Assembly: GCA_964019135.1 (NCBI GenBank)
Contig: OZ025264.1
Location: 37,347,994 to 37,411,993, forward strand
Direction: 5' to 3'
DNA: 64,000 bases
Source of the DNA: Arenicola marina
Lineage: Eukaryota; Annelida; Polychaeta; Arenicolidae
Shown here: positions 44,983 through 58,417 of the stretch, one piece after another
Position numbering within the stretch: position 1 is the stretch's first letter
How the letters are laid out: each line of letters begins with the position of its first letter
Notes under the pieces: model-generated
Seen by the model: the letters and a program-made list of their open reading frames with translations, nothing else
Databases searched by the model: none
Told to the model about the DNA's origin: nothing
Made by a program: the position numbers and the translations under genes

Positions 44983-45480
44983 GATTTTCTTGTCGGTGTG
45001 TTCGCAAGATAAAAATCTCATGTGTTTCTTCGCAAAGAGTAGGGGGTTACCCCGGGGACGTGGCTTCACTTTTCCCTTCCCTCTCCCATAGACGCGACAC
45101 AACCAGATTTGGTTAAAGCGCCATGAATGTATAACCAAACCCATTGTTGGTGTTACGCTGCCAGGGCTGGTGTTGCGGGGCGGGGCACTGTTGCTTACTG
45201 TCGTCCACGTCGTACGAGTAAATAATTTATTAAAGACAACAAGCCTCCTGTAAATCGCACTTCCAGCACTACACTACAAACCAGAGTGTTGGCCACATCG
45301 AATGTGGAATGAGGCTGGCGGGCGTCAGTCCAAACAAAGGTCAGATATGGCGGGGCATAAAGGTCGGTAACAGCGAGAGGCAATTAGTGCCCACCTGGTG
45401 AATGCGGGGGGTGAGTGCTGCTGTCAGAGTGAGACATGGAGCAGCGCTTGACGAGAGAATGCAGGAAGCCCTCAGCCCTA
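44983..45480. other. Island D, copy 1, non-repetitive spacer between C and A'
   Basis: About 498 bp of non-repetitive DNA starting at GATTTTCTTGTCGGTGTG and ending ...CAGCCCTA before the first diverged A unit. Visible elements are the palindrome CCCCGGGG near 45,051, a GC-box-like GGGGCGGGG at 45,177-45,185, an AT-rich AAATAATTTATTAAAG about 35 bp further on, and a small hairpin CCACAT-CGA-ATGTGG near 45,293-45,307. A 62-codon minus-strand frame (45,195-45,383) and a 72-codon one running into satellite C (44,926-45,144) are present. Neither resembles a family I know. This copy reads the same as D'' at 59,422-59,919 over its whole length by eye. Confidence 0.88.
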
Positions 45481-48400
45481 GTCACCACACAACATCAGGC
45501 ACACTAGGTACCACACACTATCAGGTACACTAGGTACCACACACACCATCAGGTACACTAGGTACCACACACACCATCAGGTACACTAGGTACCAAACAC
45601 CCCATCAGGTAGACTAGGTACCACACACCATCAGGTACACTAGGTACTACACACAGTATCAGGTACACTAGGTACCACACACCCCATCAGGTACACTAGG
45701 TATCACACACTCCATCAGGTACACTAGTTATCGCACACCCCATCAGGTACACAAGGTACCACACATCCCATCAGGTACACTAGGTACCACACACACCACC
45801 AGGTACACTAGGTACCACACACACCATCAGGTACGCTAGGTACCACACTACATTAGGTACACTAGGTACCACACACACCATCAGGTACACTAGGCACCAC
45901 ACTACATCAGGTACACTAGGTACCACACACACCATCAGGTACACTAGGTACCACACACACCATCAGGTACACTAGGTACCACTCCCCATCAGGTACACTA
46001 GGTACCACACACCCCATCAGGTACACTAGGTACCACACACACTATCAGGTACACTAGGTACCACACACACCATCAGGTACACTGGGTACCACACACACCA
46101 TCAGGTACACTAGGTACCACTCCCCATCAGGTACACTAGGTACCACACACACCATCAGGTTCATTAGGTACCACTCCCCATCAGGTTCATTAGGTACCAC
46201 ACACCCCATCAGGTACACTAGGTACCACACACCCCACCAGGTACACTAGGTACCACACACCCCGTCAGGTACACTAGGTACCACACACACTATCAGGTAA
46301 ACTAGGTACCACACACACCATCAGGTACACTAGGTACCACACACACCATCAAGTACACTAGGTAACACACACTCCATCAGGTACACTAGGTACCACACAC
46401 ACCGTCAGGTACACTAGGTACCACACACACCATCAGGTACACTAGGTACCACTCCCCATCAGATACACTAGGTACCACACACACCATGAGGTACACTAGG
46501 AGCCACACTACATCAGGCACACTAGGTACCACACACACCATCAGGTACACTAGGTACCACACACCCCATCAGGTACACTAGGTACCACACACCCCATCAG
46601 GTACACTATGTACCACACACACCATCAGGTACACTAGTTACCACACACCATCAGGTACACTAGGTACCACACACACCATCAGGTAGACTAGGTACCACAC
46701 ACACTATCAGGTACACTAGGTACCACACACACCATCAGGTACACTAGGTACCACACACACCATCAGGTACACTAGGTACCACTCTCCATCAGGTACACAA
46801 GGTACCACACTACATCAGGTACACTAGGTACCACACACACGGTCAGGTACACTAGGTACCACACACACCATCTGGTACACTGGGTACCACTCCCCATCAG
46901 ATACACTAGGTACCACACACACCATCAGGTACACCAGGTGCCACACTACATCAAGTACACTAGGTACCACACACACCATCAGGTACACTAGGTGCCACAC
47001 ACCCCATCAGGTACACTAGGTACCACACACCCCATCAGGTACACTAGATACCACACACACCATCAGGTACACTAGTTACCACACACCATCAAGTACACTA
47101 GGTACCACACACCCCATTAGGTACACTAGGTACCACACACACCATCAGGTACACTAGGCACCACACTACATCAGGTACACTAGGTACCACACACATCATC
47201 AGGTACACTAGGTACCACACACACCATCAGGTACACTAGGTACCACACACACCATCAGGTACACTAGGTACCACACACACCATCAGGTACACTAGGTACC
47301 ACACACACCATCAGGTACCCTAGTTACCAAATACCATCAGGTACACTGGGTACCACACACCACATCAGGTACACTGGGTAATACACATTCCATCAGGTAC
47401 ACTAGGTACCACACACCCCATCAGGTGCACTGGGTACCACACACTCCATCAGGTACACTAGGTACCACACACACCGTCAGGTACACTAGGTACCACAGAC
47501 ACCATCAGGTACACTAGGTACCACACACACCATCAGGTAGACTAGTTATCGCATACCCCATCAGGTACACTAGGTACCACACATCCCATCAGGTACACTA
47601 GGTACCACACACGCCACCAGGTACACTAGGTACGGCACATACCATCAGGTACACTAGGTACCGCACACACCATCAGGTACACTAGGTACCACACTACATC
47701 AGGTACACTAGGTACCATACACTCCATCAGGTACACTAGGTACCACACACACCATCAGGTACATTAGGTACCATACACACCATCAGGTACACTAGGTACC
47801 ACACACACCATCAGGTACACTAGGTACCACATACACCATCAGGTACACTAGGTACCACACACTCCATCAGGTACACTAGGTACCATACACACCATCAGGT
47901 ACACTAGGTACCACACACACCATCAGGTACACTAGGTACCACACACACCATCAGGTACACTGGGTACTACGCACACCATCAGGTACACTAGGTACCACAC
48001 TACATCAGGTACACTAGGTACCATACACTCCATCAGGTACACTCGGTACCGCACACAGCATCAGGTACACTAGGTACCACACACACCATCAGGTACACTA
48101 GGTACCACACACACCATCAGGTACACTAGGTACCACACACACCATCAGGTACACTAGGTACCACACACACCATCAGGTACCCTAGTTACCAAATACCATC
48201 AGGTACACTGGGTACCACACACCACATCAGGTACACTGGGTAATACACATTCCATCAGGTACACTAGGTACCACACACCCCATCAGGTGCACTGGGTACC
48301 ACACACTCCATCAGGTACACTAGGTACCACACTACATCAGGTACACTAGGTACCATACACTCCATCAGGTACACTAGGTACCACACACACCATCAGGTAC

Positions 48401-50616
48401 ATTAGGTACCATACACACCATCAGGTACACTAGGTACCACACACACCATCAGGTACACTAGGTACCACATACACCATCAGGTACACTAGGTACCACACAC
48501 TCCATCAGGTACACTAGGTACCATACACACCATCAGGTACACTAGGTACCACACACACCATCAGGTACACTAGGTACCACATACACCATCAGGTACACTA
48601 GGTACCACACACTCCATCAGGTACACTAGGTACCATACACACCATCAGGTACACTAGGTACCACACACACCGTCAGGTACACTAGGTACCACAGACACCA
48701 TCAGGTACACTAGGTACCACACACACCATCAGGTAGACTAGTTATCGCATACCCCATCAGGTACACTAGGTACCACACATCCCATCAGGTACACTAGGTA
48801 CCACACACGCCACCAGGTACACTAGGTACGGCACATACCATGAGGTACTCTAGGTACCACACACACCATCAGGTACACTAGGTACCACACACACCATCAG
48901 GTACACTGGGTACTACGCACACCATCAGGTACACTAGGTACCACACTACATCAGGTACACTAGGTACCATACACTCCATCAGGTACACTCGGTACCGCAC
49001 ACAGCATCAGGTACACTAGGTACCATACACACCATCAGGTACACTAGGTACCACACACACCATCAGGTACACTAGGTACCACACACACCATCAGGTACAC
49101 TAGGTATCACACACACCATCACGTACACTAGGTACCACTCCCCATCAGGTACACTAGGTACCACACACCCCATCAGGTACACTAGGTACCACACACACCA
49201 TCAGGTACACTAGGTATGACACACACCATCAGGTACACTAGGTACCACTCCCCATCAGGTACACTAGGTACCACACACCCCATCAGGTACACTAGGTACC
49301 ACACACACTATCAGGTACACTAGGTACCACACACACCATCAGGTACACTAGGTACCACTCCCCATCAGGTACACTAGGTACCACACACACCATCAGGTTC
49401 ATTAGGTACCACTCCCCATCAGGTACACTAGGTACCACACACCCCATCAGGTACACTAGGTACCACACATCCCATCAGGTACACTAGGTACCACACACCC
49501 CATCAGGTACACTAGGTACCACACACACTATCAGGTACACTAGGTACCACACACACCATCAGGTACACTAGGTACCACACACACCATCAAGTACACTAGG
49601 TAACACACACTCCATCAGGTACACTAAGTACCACACACCCCATTAGGTACACTAGGTACCATACTACATCAGGTACAATAGGTACCACACACACCGTCAG
49701 GTACACTAGGTACCACACACACCATCAGGTACACTAGGTACCACTCCCCATCAGATACACTAGGTACCACACACACCATCAGGTACACTAGGTGCTACAC
49801 TACATCAGGCGCACTAGGTACCACACACACCATCAGGTACACTAGGTACCACACACCCCATCAGGTACACTAGGTACCACACACCCCATCAGGTACCCTA
49901 TGTACCACACACACCATCAGGTACACTAGTTACCACACACCATCAGGTACACTAGGTACCACACACACCATCAGGTAGACTAGGTACCACACACACTATC
50001 AGGTACACTAGGTACCACACACACCATCACGTACACTAGGTACCACACACACCATCAGGTACACTAGGTACCACTCTCCATCAGGTACACTAGGTACCAC
50101 ACTACATCAGGTACACTAGGTACCAAACACACGGTCAGCTACACTAGGTACCACACACACCATCTGGTACACTGGGTACCACTCCCCATCAGATACACTA
50201 GGTACCACACACACCATCAGGTACACTAGGTGCCACACTACATCAGGTACACTAGGTACCACACACACCATCAGGTACACTAGGTGCCACACACCCCATC
50301 AGGTACACTAGGTACCACACACCCCATCAGGTACACTAGGTACCACACACACCATCAGGTACACTAGTTACCACACACCATCAAGTATACTAGGTACCAC
50401 ACACCCCATTAGGTACACTAGGTACCACACACACCATCAGGTACACTAGGCACTACACTACATCAGGTACACTAGGTACCACACACATCATCAGGTACAC
50501 TAGGTACCACACACACCATCAGGTACACTAGGTACCACACACACCATCAGGTACACTAGGCACCACACTACATCAGGTACACTAGGTACCACACACATCA
50601 TCAGGTACACTAGGTA
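45481..50616 (+). repeat. Satellite A, second array (A')
   Basis: About 5.1 kb of the same 26-28 bp unit in the same orientation. After roughly 450 bp of variants specific to the D-side edge (also seen in A''), the order of variants follows that of 6.5-10.9 kb in the main array. The double TTCATT variant at 46,161 matches 6,731. The TACCAAA landmarks at 47,325 and 48,187 match 7,895 and 8,757, with the same 862-bp spacing. The GTGCTACAC variant at 49,792 matches 10,280. The offset moves from 39,430 to 39,512, so small whole-unit length changes have occurred. It ends with the same run of variants and the same A-to-B junction as the main array. Confidence 0.95.
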
Positions 50617-51486
50617 GCGCCTTCCCTAACCACCGCCGACACAGAGCGCCTTTCCTAACCACCGCCGACACAGAGCGCCTCCCCTAACCACCGCCGACAT
50701 AGAGTGCCTTCCACAACCACCGCCGACACAGAGCGCCTTCCCTAACCACCGCCGACACAGAGCGCCTTCCGTAACCCCCGCCGACACAGGGCGCCTTCCC
50801 TAATTACCGCCAACATAGAGCGCCTTCCCTAACCACCGCCGACACAGAGCGCCTTCCCTAACCACCGCCGACACAGAGCGCCTTCCCTAACCACCGCCGA
50901 CATAGAGTGCCTTCCACAACCACCGCCGACACAGAGCGCCTTCCCTAACCACCGCCGACACAGAGCGCCTTCCCTAACCACCGCCGACACAGAGCGCCTT
51001 CCCTAACCACCGCCGACATAGAGTGCCTTCCACAACCACCGCCGACACAGAGCGCCTTCCCTAACCACCGCCGACACAGGGCGCCTTCCCTAACCATCGC
51101 CGACACAGAGCACCTTCCCTAACCACTGCCGACATAGAGTGCCTTCCCTAACCACTGCCGACACCGAGCGCCTTCCCTAACCACCGCCGACACAGAGCGC
51201 CTTCCCTAACCACCGCCGACACAGAGCGCCTTCCCTAACCACCGCCGACATAGAGTGCCTTCCACAACCACCGCCGACACAGAGCGCCTTCCCTAACCAC
51301 CGCCGACACAGAGCGCCTTCCCTAACCACCGCCGACACAGAGCGCCTTCCCTAACCACCGCCGACATAGACTGCCTTCCACAACCACCGCCGACACAGAG
51401 CGCCTTCCCTAACCACCGCCGACACAGGGCGCCTTCCCTAACCATCGCCGACACAGAGCACCTTCCCTAACCACTGCCGACATAGA
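50617..51486 (+). repeat. Satellite B, second, shorter array (B')
   Basis: About 30 units of the 29-bp B family. The first units follow the main B array variant by variant, including the unusual GCGCCTTCCGTAACCCCCGCC and TAATTACCGCCAACATAGAG units. The array is less than a quarter the length of B. It ends inside a unit (...GACATAGAGT) joined directly to TTGGAAATTAACTC of island U. Confidence 0.95.
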
Positions 51487-51770
51487 GTTGGAAATTAACT
51501 CTTGGTAGGTTTCTTCAATGCTATTTTTAGCCTAATTCTCTTTCATCCCGAGTGTTGGCCTCCTCCAATCTGTAGCGTCCCAGACTTCCGCTGTTTAGCA
51601 ATTTTTGTTGGGCTTTAATAGCTGATCGTTTTTCGAAAGTTTCTTAACCTTTCACTAAATAGATAGAATTTATAATGTATAACAATTAACAGCGAATCAG
51701 ATGAAGAGCATATATTGCACTGTAATACGATTGACCAAAATAGTTTGTGAACGTCATAACGATAAATAAC
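51487..51770. other. Remnant of island U (second copy of its distal 284 bp)
   Basis: This stretch matches 40,252-40,535 at a constant offset of 11,235 bp with no gaps and three substitutions, so about 1% divergence. The proximal ~1.1 kb of U is missing here. At the join, B' sequence (CATAGAGT) and U sequence (GTTGGAAAT) share only GT, which looks like an end-joining breakpoint with 2-bp microhomology. It is AT-rich, and the 62-codon minus-strand frame (51,615-51,803) is conserved only because the DNA is. No function is evident. Confidence 0.9.
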
Positions 51771-54700
51771 GTACATTGACAGTCTCAAAGAGGCGTGGAT
51801 CACTCCTGTCTCACAACCCTAGATATCCATGTACAGTAACAGTCTCAATGAGGCGTGGATCACCCCTGTCTCACAACCCTAGATATCCATGTACAGTAAC
51901 AGTCTCAATGAGGCGTGGATCACCCCTGCCTCACAACCCTAGATATCCATGTACAGTAACAGTCTCAATGAGATTGTTACTGTACATTGATATCTGGGGT
52001 TTTGAGATAGGGGTGATCCACGCCTCATTGGTACTGTTACCATATGTGGATATCAAAGTTTGTAAGACAGGGCCTCACCCACGTACAGTAACAGTCTCAA
52101 TGAGGCGTGGATCACCCCTGCTTCACAACCCTAGATATCCATGTACAGTAACAGTCTCAATGAGGCGTGGATCACCCCTGCCTCATAACCCTAGATATCC
52201 ATGTACAGTAACAGTCTCAATGAGGCGTGGATCACCCCTGCCTCACAACCCTAGATATCCATGTACAGTAACAGTCTCAATGAGGCGTGGATCACCCCTG
52301 CCTCACAACCCTAGATATCCATGTACAGTAACAGTCTCAATGAGGCGTGGATCACCCCTGCCTCACAACCCTAGATATCCATGTACAGTAACAGTCTCAA
52401 TGAGGCGTGGGTCACCCTGTCTCACAACCCTAGATATCCTCGTACAGTAACAGTCTCAATGAGGCTTGGATCACCCCTGTCTCACCAACCTAGATATCCA
52501 CGTGAAGTAACAGTGTCAATGAGGCGTGGGTCACCCCTGCCTCACAACCCTAGATATCCATGTACAGTAACATTCTCAATGAGGCGTGGATCACCCCTGC
52601 CTCACAACCCTAGATATCCATGTACAGTAACAGTCTCAATGAGGCGTGGATCACCCCTGTCTCACAACCCTAGATATCCATGTACAGCAACAGTCTCAAT
52701 CAGGCGTGGGTCACCCCTGTCTCACAACCCTAGATATTTTTGCACAGTAACATTCTCAATGAGGCGTGGATCACCCCTGTCTCACCAACCTAGATATCCA
52801 CGTAAAGTAACAGTCTCAATGAGGCGTGGATCACCCCTGTCTCACCAACCTAGATATCCATGTACAGCAACAGTCTCAATCAGGCGTGGGTCACCCCTGA
52901 CCCCTGTCTCACAACCCTAGATATTTTTGCACAGTAACAGTCTCAATGAGGCGTGGGTCACCCCTGTCTCACAACCCTAGATATCTATGCACCGTAACAG
53001 TCTAATTGAGGCGTGGGTCACCCCTGTCTCACAAGCCTAGATATTTTTGCACAGTAACAGTCTCAATGAGGCGTGGGTCACCCCTGTCTCACAACCCTAG
53101 ATATCTATGCACCGTAACGGTCTAATTGAGGCCTGGGTCACCCCTGTCTCACAACCCTAGATATCCATGTAAAGTAACAGTCTCAATGAGGCGTGGATCA
53201 CCCCTGTCTCACCAACCTAGATATCCACGTAAAGTAACAGTATCAATGAGGCGTGGGTCACCCCTGCCTCACAACCCTAGATATCCATGTACAGTAACAG
53301 TCTCAATGAGGCGTGGGTCACCCCTGTCTCACAACCCTAGATATCCATGTACAGTAACAGTCTCAATGAGGCGTGGATCACCCCTGTCTCACAACCCTAG
53401 ATATCTATGCACCGTAACAGTCTAATTGAGGCGTGGGTCACCCCTGTCTCACAACCCTAGATATTTTTGCACAGTAACAGTCTCAATGAGGCGTGGGTCA
53501 CCCCTGTCTCACAACCCTAGATATCTATGCACCGTAACGGTCTAATTGAGGCGTAGGTCACCCCTGTCTCACAACCCTAGATATCCATGTAAAGTAACAG
53601 TCTCAATGAGGCGTGGGTCACCCTCTCTCACAACCCTAGATATCCTCGTACAGTAACAGTCTCAATGAGGCGTGGGTCACCCCTGCCTCACCAACCTAGA
53701 TATCCACTTAAAGTAACACTGTCAATGAGGCGTGGGTCACCCCTGCCTCACAACCCTAGATATCCATGTACAGTAACAGTATCAATGAGGCGTGGATCAC
53801 CCCTGCCTCACAACCCTAGATATCCATGTACAGTAACAGTCTCAATGAGGCGTGGATCACCCCTGCCTCACAACCCTAGATATCCATGTACAGTAACAGT
53901 CTCAATGAGGCGTGGATCACCCCTGCCTCACAACCCTAGATATCCATGTACAGTAACAGTCTCAATGAGGCGTGGATCACCCCTGCCTCACAACCCTAGA
54001 TATCCATGTACAGTAACAGTCTCAATGAGGCGTGGATCACCCCTGCCTCACAACCCTAGATATCCATGTACAGTAACAGTCTCAATGAGGCGTGGGTCAC
54101 CCTGTCTCACAACCCTAGATATCCTCGTACAGTAACAGTCTCAATGAGGCTTGGATCACCCCTGTCTCACCAACCTAGATATCCACGTAAAGTAACAGTG
54201 TCAATGAGGCGTGGGTCACCCCTGCCTCACAACCCTAGATATCCATGTACAGTAACAATCTCAATGAGGCGTGGATCACCCCTGCCTCACAACCCTAGAT
54301 ATCCATGTACAGTAACAGTCTCAATGAGGCGTGGATCACCCCTGCCTCACAACCCTAGGTATCCATGTACAGTAACAGTCTCAATGAGGCGTGGATCACC
54401 CCTGCCTCACAACCCTAGATATCCATGTACAGTAACAGTCTCAATGAGGCGTGGATCACCCCTGCCTCACAACCCTAGATATCCATGTACAGTAACAGTC
54501 TCAATGAGGCGTGGATCACCCCTGCCTCACAACCCTAGATATCCATGTACAGTAACAGTCTCAATGAGGCGTGGGTCACCCTGTCTCACAACCCTAGATA
54601 TCCTCGTACAGTAACAGTCTCAATGAGGCTTGGATCACCCCTGTCTCACCAACCTAGATATCCACGTAAAGTAACAGTGTCAATGAGGCGTGGGTCACCC

Positions 54701-57700
54701 CTGCCTCACAACCCTAGATATCCATGTACAGTAACAGTCTCAATGAGGCGTGGATCACCCCTGCCTCACAACCCTAGATATCCATGTACAGTAACAGTCT
54801 CAATGAGGCGTGGATCACCCCTGCCTCACAACCCTAGATATCCATGTACAGTAACAGTCTCAATGAGGCGTGGGTCACCCTGTCTCACAACCCTAGATAT
54901 CCTCGTACAGTAACAGTCTCAATGAGGCTTGGATCACCCCTGTCTCACCAACCTAGATATCCACGTAAAGTAACAGTGTCAATGAGGCGTGGGTCACCCC
55001 TGCCTCACAACCCTAGATATCCATGTACAGTAACAGTCTCAATGAGGCGTGGATCACCCCTGCCTCACAACCCTAGATATCCATGTACAGTAACAGTCTC
55101 AATGAGGCGTGGATCACCCCTGTCTCACAACCCTAGATATCCATGTACAGCAACAGTCTCAATCAGGCGTGGGTCACCCCTGTCTCACAACCCTAGATAT
55201 TTTTGCACAGTAACAGTCTCAATGAGGCGTGGATCACCCCTGTCTCACCAACCTAGATATCCACGTAAAGTAACAGTCTCAATGAGGCGTGGATCACCCC
55301 TGCCTCACAACCCTAGATTTCCATGTACAGTAACAGTCTCAATGAGGCGTGGATCACCCCTGTCTCACAACCCTAGATATCCATGTACAGCAACAGTCTC
55401 AATCAGGCGTGGGTCACCCCTGACCCCTGTCTCACAACCCTAGATATTTTTGCACAGTAACAGTCTCAATGAGGCGTGGGTCACCCCTGTCTCACAACAC
55501 TAGATATCTATGCACCGTAACAGTCTAATTGAGGCGTGGGTCACCCCTGTCTCACAACCCTAGATATTTTTGCACAGTAACAGTCTCAATGAGGCGTGGG
55601 TCACCCCTGTCTCACAACCCTAGATATCTATGCACCGTAACGGTCTAATTGAGGCGTGGGTCACCCCTGTCTCACAACCCTAGATATCCATGTAAAGTAA
55701 CGGTGTCAATGAGGCGTGGGTCACCCCTGTCTCACCAACCTAGATATCCACGTAAAGTAACAGTGTCAATGAGGCGTGGGTCACCCCTGCCTCACAACCC
55801 TAGATATCCATGTACAGTAACAGTATCAATGAGGCGTGGATCACCCCTGCCTCACAACCCTAGATATCCATGTACAGTAACAGTCTCAATGAGGCGTGGA
55901 TCACCCCTGCCTCACAACCCTAGATATCCATGTACAGTAACAGTCTCAATGAGGCGTGGATCACCCCTGCCTCACAACCCTAGATATCCATGTACAGTAA
56001 CAGTCTCAATGAGGCGTGGATCACCCCTGCCTCACAACCCTAGATATCCATGTACAGTAACAGTCTCAATGAGGCGTGGATCACCCCTGCCTCACAACCC
56101 TAGATATCCATGTACAGTAACAGTCTCAATGAGGCTTGGATCACCCCTGTCTCACCAACCTAGATATCCACGTAAAGTAACAGTGTCAATGAGGCGTGGG
56201 TCACCCCTGCCTCACAACCCTAGATATCCATGTACAGTAACAGTCTCAATGAGGCGTGGATCACCCCTGCCTCACAACCCTAGATATCCATGTACAGTAA
56301 CAGTCTCAATGAGGCGTGGATCACCCCTGCCTCACAACCCTAGGTATCCATGTACAGTAACAGTCTCAATGAGGCGTGGATCACCCCTGCCTCACAACCC
56401 TAGATATCCATGTACAGTAACAGTCTCAATGAGGCGTGGATCACCCCTGCCTCACAACCCTAGATATCCATGTACAGTAACAGTCTCAATGAGGCGTGGA
56501 TCACCCCTGCCTCACAACCCTAGATATCCATGTACAGTAACAGTCTCAATGAGGCGTGGGTCACCCTGTCTCACAACCCTAGATATCCTCGTACAGTAAC
56601 AGTCTCAATGAGGCTTGGATCACCCCTGTCTCACCAACCTAGATATCCACGTAAAGTAACAGTGTCAATGAGGCGTGGGTCACCCCTGCCTCACAACCCT
56701 AGATATCCATGTACAGTAACAGTCTCAATGAGGCGTGGATCACCCCTGCCTCACAACCCTAGATATCCATGTACAGTAACAGTCTCAATGAGGCGTGGAT
56801 CACCCCTGCCTCACAACCCTAGATATCCATGTACAGTAACAGTCTCAATGAGGCGTGGGTCACCCTGTCTCACAACCCTAGATATCCTCGTACAGTAACA
56901 GTCTCAATGAGGCTTGGATCACCCCTGTCTCACCAACCTAGATATCCACGTAAAGTAACAGTGTCAATGAGGCGTGGGTCACCCCTGCCTCACAACCCTA
57001 GATATCCATGTACAGTAACAGTCTCAATGAGGCGTGGATCACCCCTGCCTCACAACCCTAGATATCCATGTACAGTAACAGTCTCAATGAGGCGTGGATC
57101 ACCCCTGTCTCACAACCCTAGATATCCATGTACAGCAACAGTCTCAATCAGGCGTGGGTCACCCCTGTCTCACAACCCTAGATATTTTTGCACAGTAACA
57201 GTCTCAATGAGGCGTGGATCACCCCTGTCTCACCAACCTAGATATCCACGTAAAGTAACAGTCTCAATGAGGCGTGGATCACCCCTGCCTCACAACCCTA
57301 GATATCCATGTACAGTAACAGTCTCAATGAGGCGTGGATCACCCCTGTCTCACAACCCTAGATATCCATGTACAGCAACAGTCTCAATCAGGCGTGGGTC
57401 ACCCCTGACCCCTGTCTCACAACCCTAGATATTTTTGCACAGTAACAGTCTCAATGAGGCGTGGGTCACCCCTGTCTCACAACCCTAGATATCTATGCAC
57501 CGTAACAGTCTAATTGAGGCGTGGGTCACCCCTGTCTCACAACCCTAGATATTTTTGCACAGTAACAGTCTCAATGAGGCGTGGGTCACCCCTGTCTCAC
57601 AACCCTAGATATCTATGCACCGTAACGGTCTAATTGAGGCGTGGGTCACCCCTGTCTCACAACCCTAGATATCCATGTAAAGTAACAGTGTCAATGAGGC

Positions 57701-57953
57701 GTGGGTCACCCCTGCCTCACAACCCTAGATATCCATGTACAGTAACAGTCTCAATGAGGCGTGGATCACCCCTGTCTCACCAACCTAGATATCCACGTAA
57801 AGTAACAGTGTCAATGAGGCGTGGGTCACCCCTGCCTCACAACCCTAGATATCCATGTACAGTAACAGTATCAATGAGGCGTGGATCACCCCTATCTCAC
57901 AACCCTTGATATCCATGTAGAGTAACAGTATCAATGAGGCGTGGATCACTCCC
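51771..57953 (+). repeat. Satellite C, second array (C')
   Basis: About 103 units of the 60-bp C family. The first ~1.6 kb follows the first C array at a constant offset of 11,235 (41,146 to 52,381; 41,891 to 53,126), including the inverted pair. It then differs by extra higher-order copies. There are blocks of 479 bp (54,066 to 54,545) and 299 bp (54,545 to 54,844 and 56,530 to 56,829), and a 1,985-bp duplication (54,545 to 56,530, 54,844 to 56,829, 55,649 to 57,634). The longest apparent frame in the window (55,649-56,599, 316 codons, 20-residue period MRRGSPLPHNPRYPCTVTVS) lies here. It has no non-repeat start or end domain and is cut where units have CACCCTG, so I read it as a by-product of the 60-bp period. 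Confidence 0.96.
51942..51994. repeat. Inverted C units forming a hairpin, copy 2
   Basis: This is the counterpart of the hairpin at 40,707-40,759, exactly 11,235 bp downstream, with the same 20-bp arms, 13-nt loop and single mismatch. Reversed units continue to about 52,080. The inversion therefore happened before the cassette was duplicated. Confidence 0.85.
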
Positions 57954-58417
57954 GATTTTCTTGTCGGTGTGTTCGCAAGATAAAAATCTGATGTGTTTCT
58001 TCGCAAAGAGTAGGGGGTTACCCCGGGGACGTGGCTTCACTTTTCCCTTCCCTCTCCCATAGACGCGACACAACCAGATTTGGTTAAAGCGCCATGAATG
58101 TATAACCAAACCCATTGTTGGTGTTACGCTGCCAGGGCTGGTGTTGCGGGGCGGGGCACTGTTGCTTACTGTCGTCCACGTCGTACGAGTAAATAATTTA
58201 TTAAAGACAACAAGCCTCCTGTAAATCGCACTTCCAGCACTACACTACAAACCAGAGTGTTGGCCACATCGAATGTGGAATGAGGCTGGCGGGCGTCAGT
58301 CCAAACAAAGGTCAGATATGGCGGGGCATCAAGGTCGGTAACAGCGAGAGGCAATTAGTGCCCACCTGGTGAATGCGGGGGGTGAGTGCTGCTGTCAGAG
58401 TGAGACATGGAGCAAAA
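57954..58417. other. Island D, copy 2 (D'), truncated at its A-side end
   Basis: This copy matches island D at an offset of 12,971 bp. It differs at two bases seen here and in neither other copy: ATCTGATG for ATCTCATG and GGGGCATCAAGG for GGGGCATAAAGG. After ...GACATGGAGCA (ending 58,414) it lacks the last ~65 bp of D. Three bases, AAA, separate it from satellite C sequence starting GTAAAGTAACAGTG at 58,418. That join is the breakpoint of a 1,468-bp tandem duplication. Confidence 0.9.

Noticed and set aside
45195-45383. 62-codon minus-strand frame in island D, present in all three copies
   Set aside because: The copies are nearly identical DNA, so persistence of the frame is not evidence of selection. 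One of only two differences in D' changes an amino acid, and no family is recognised.
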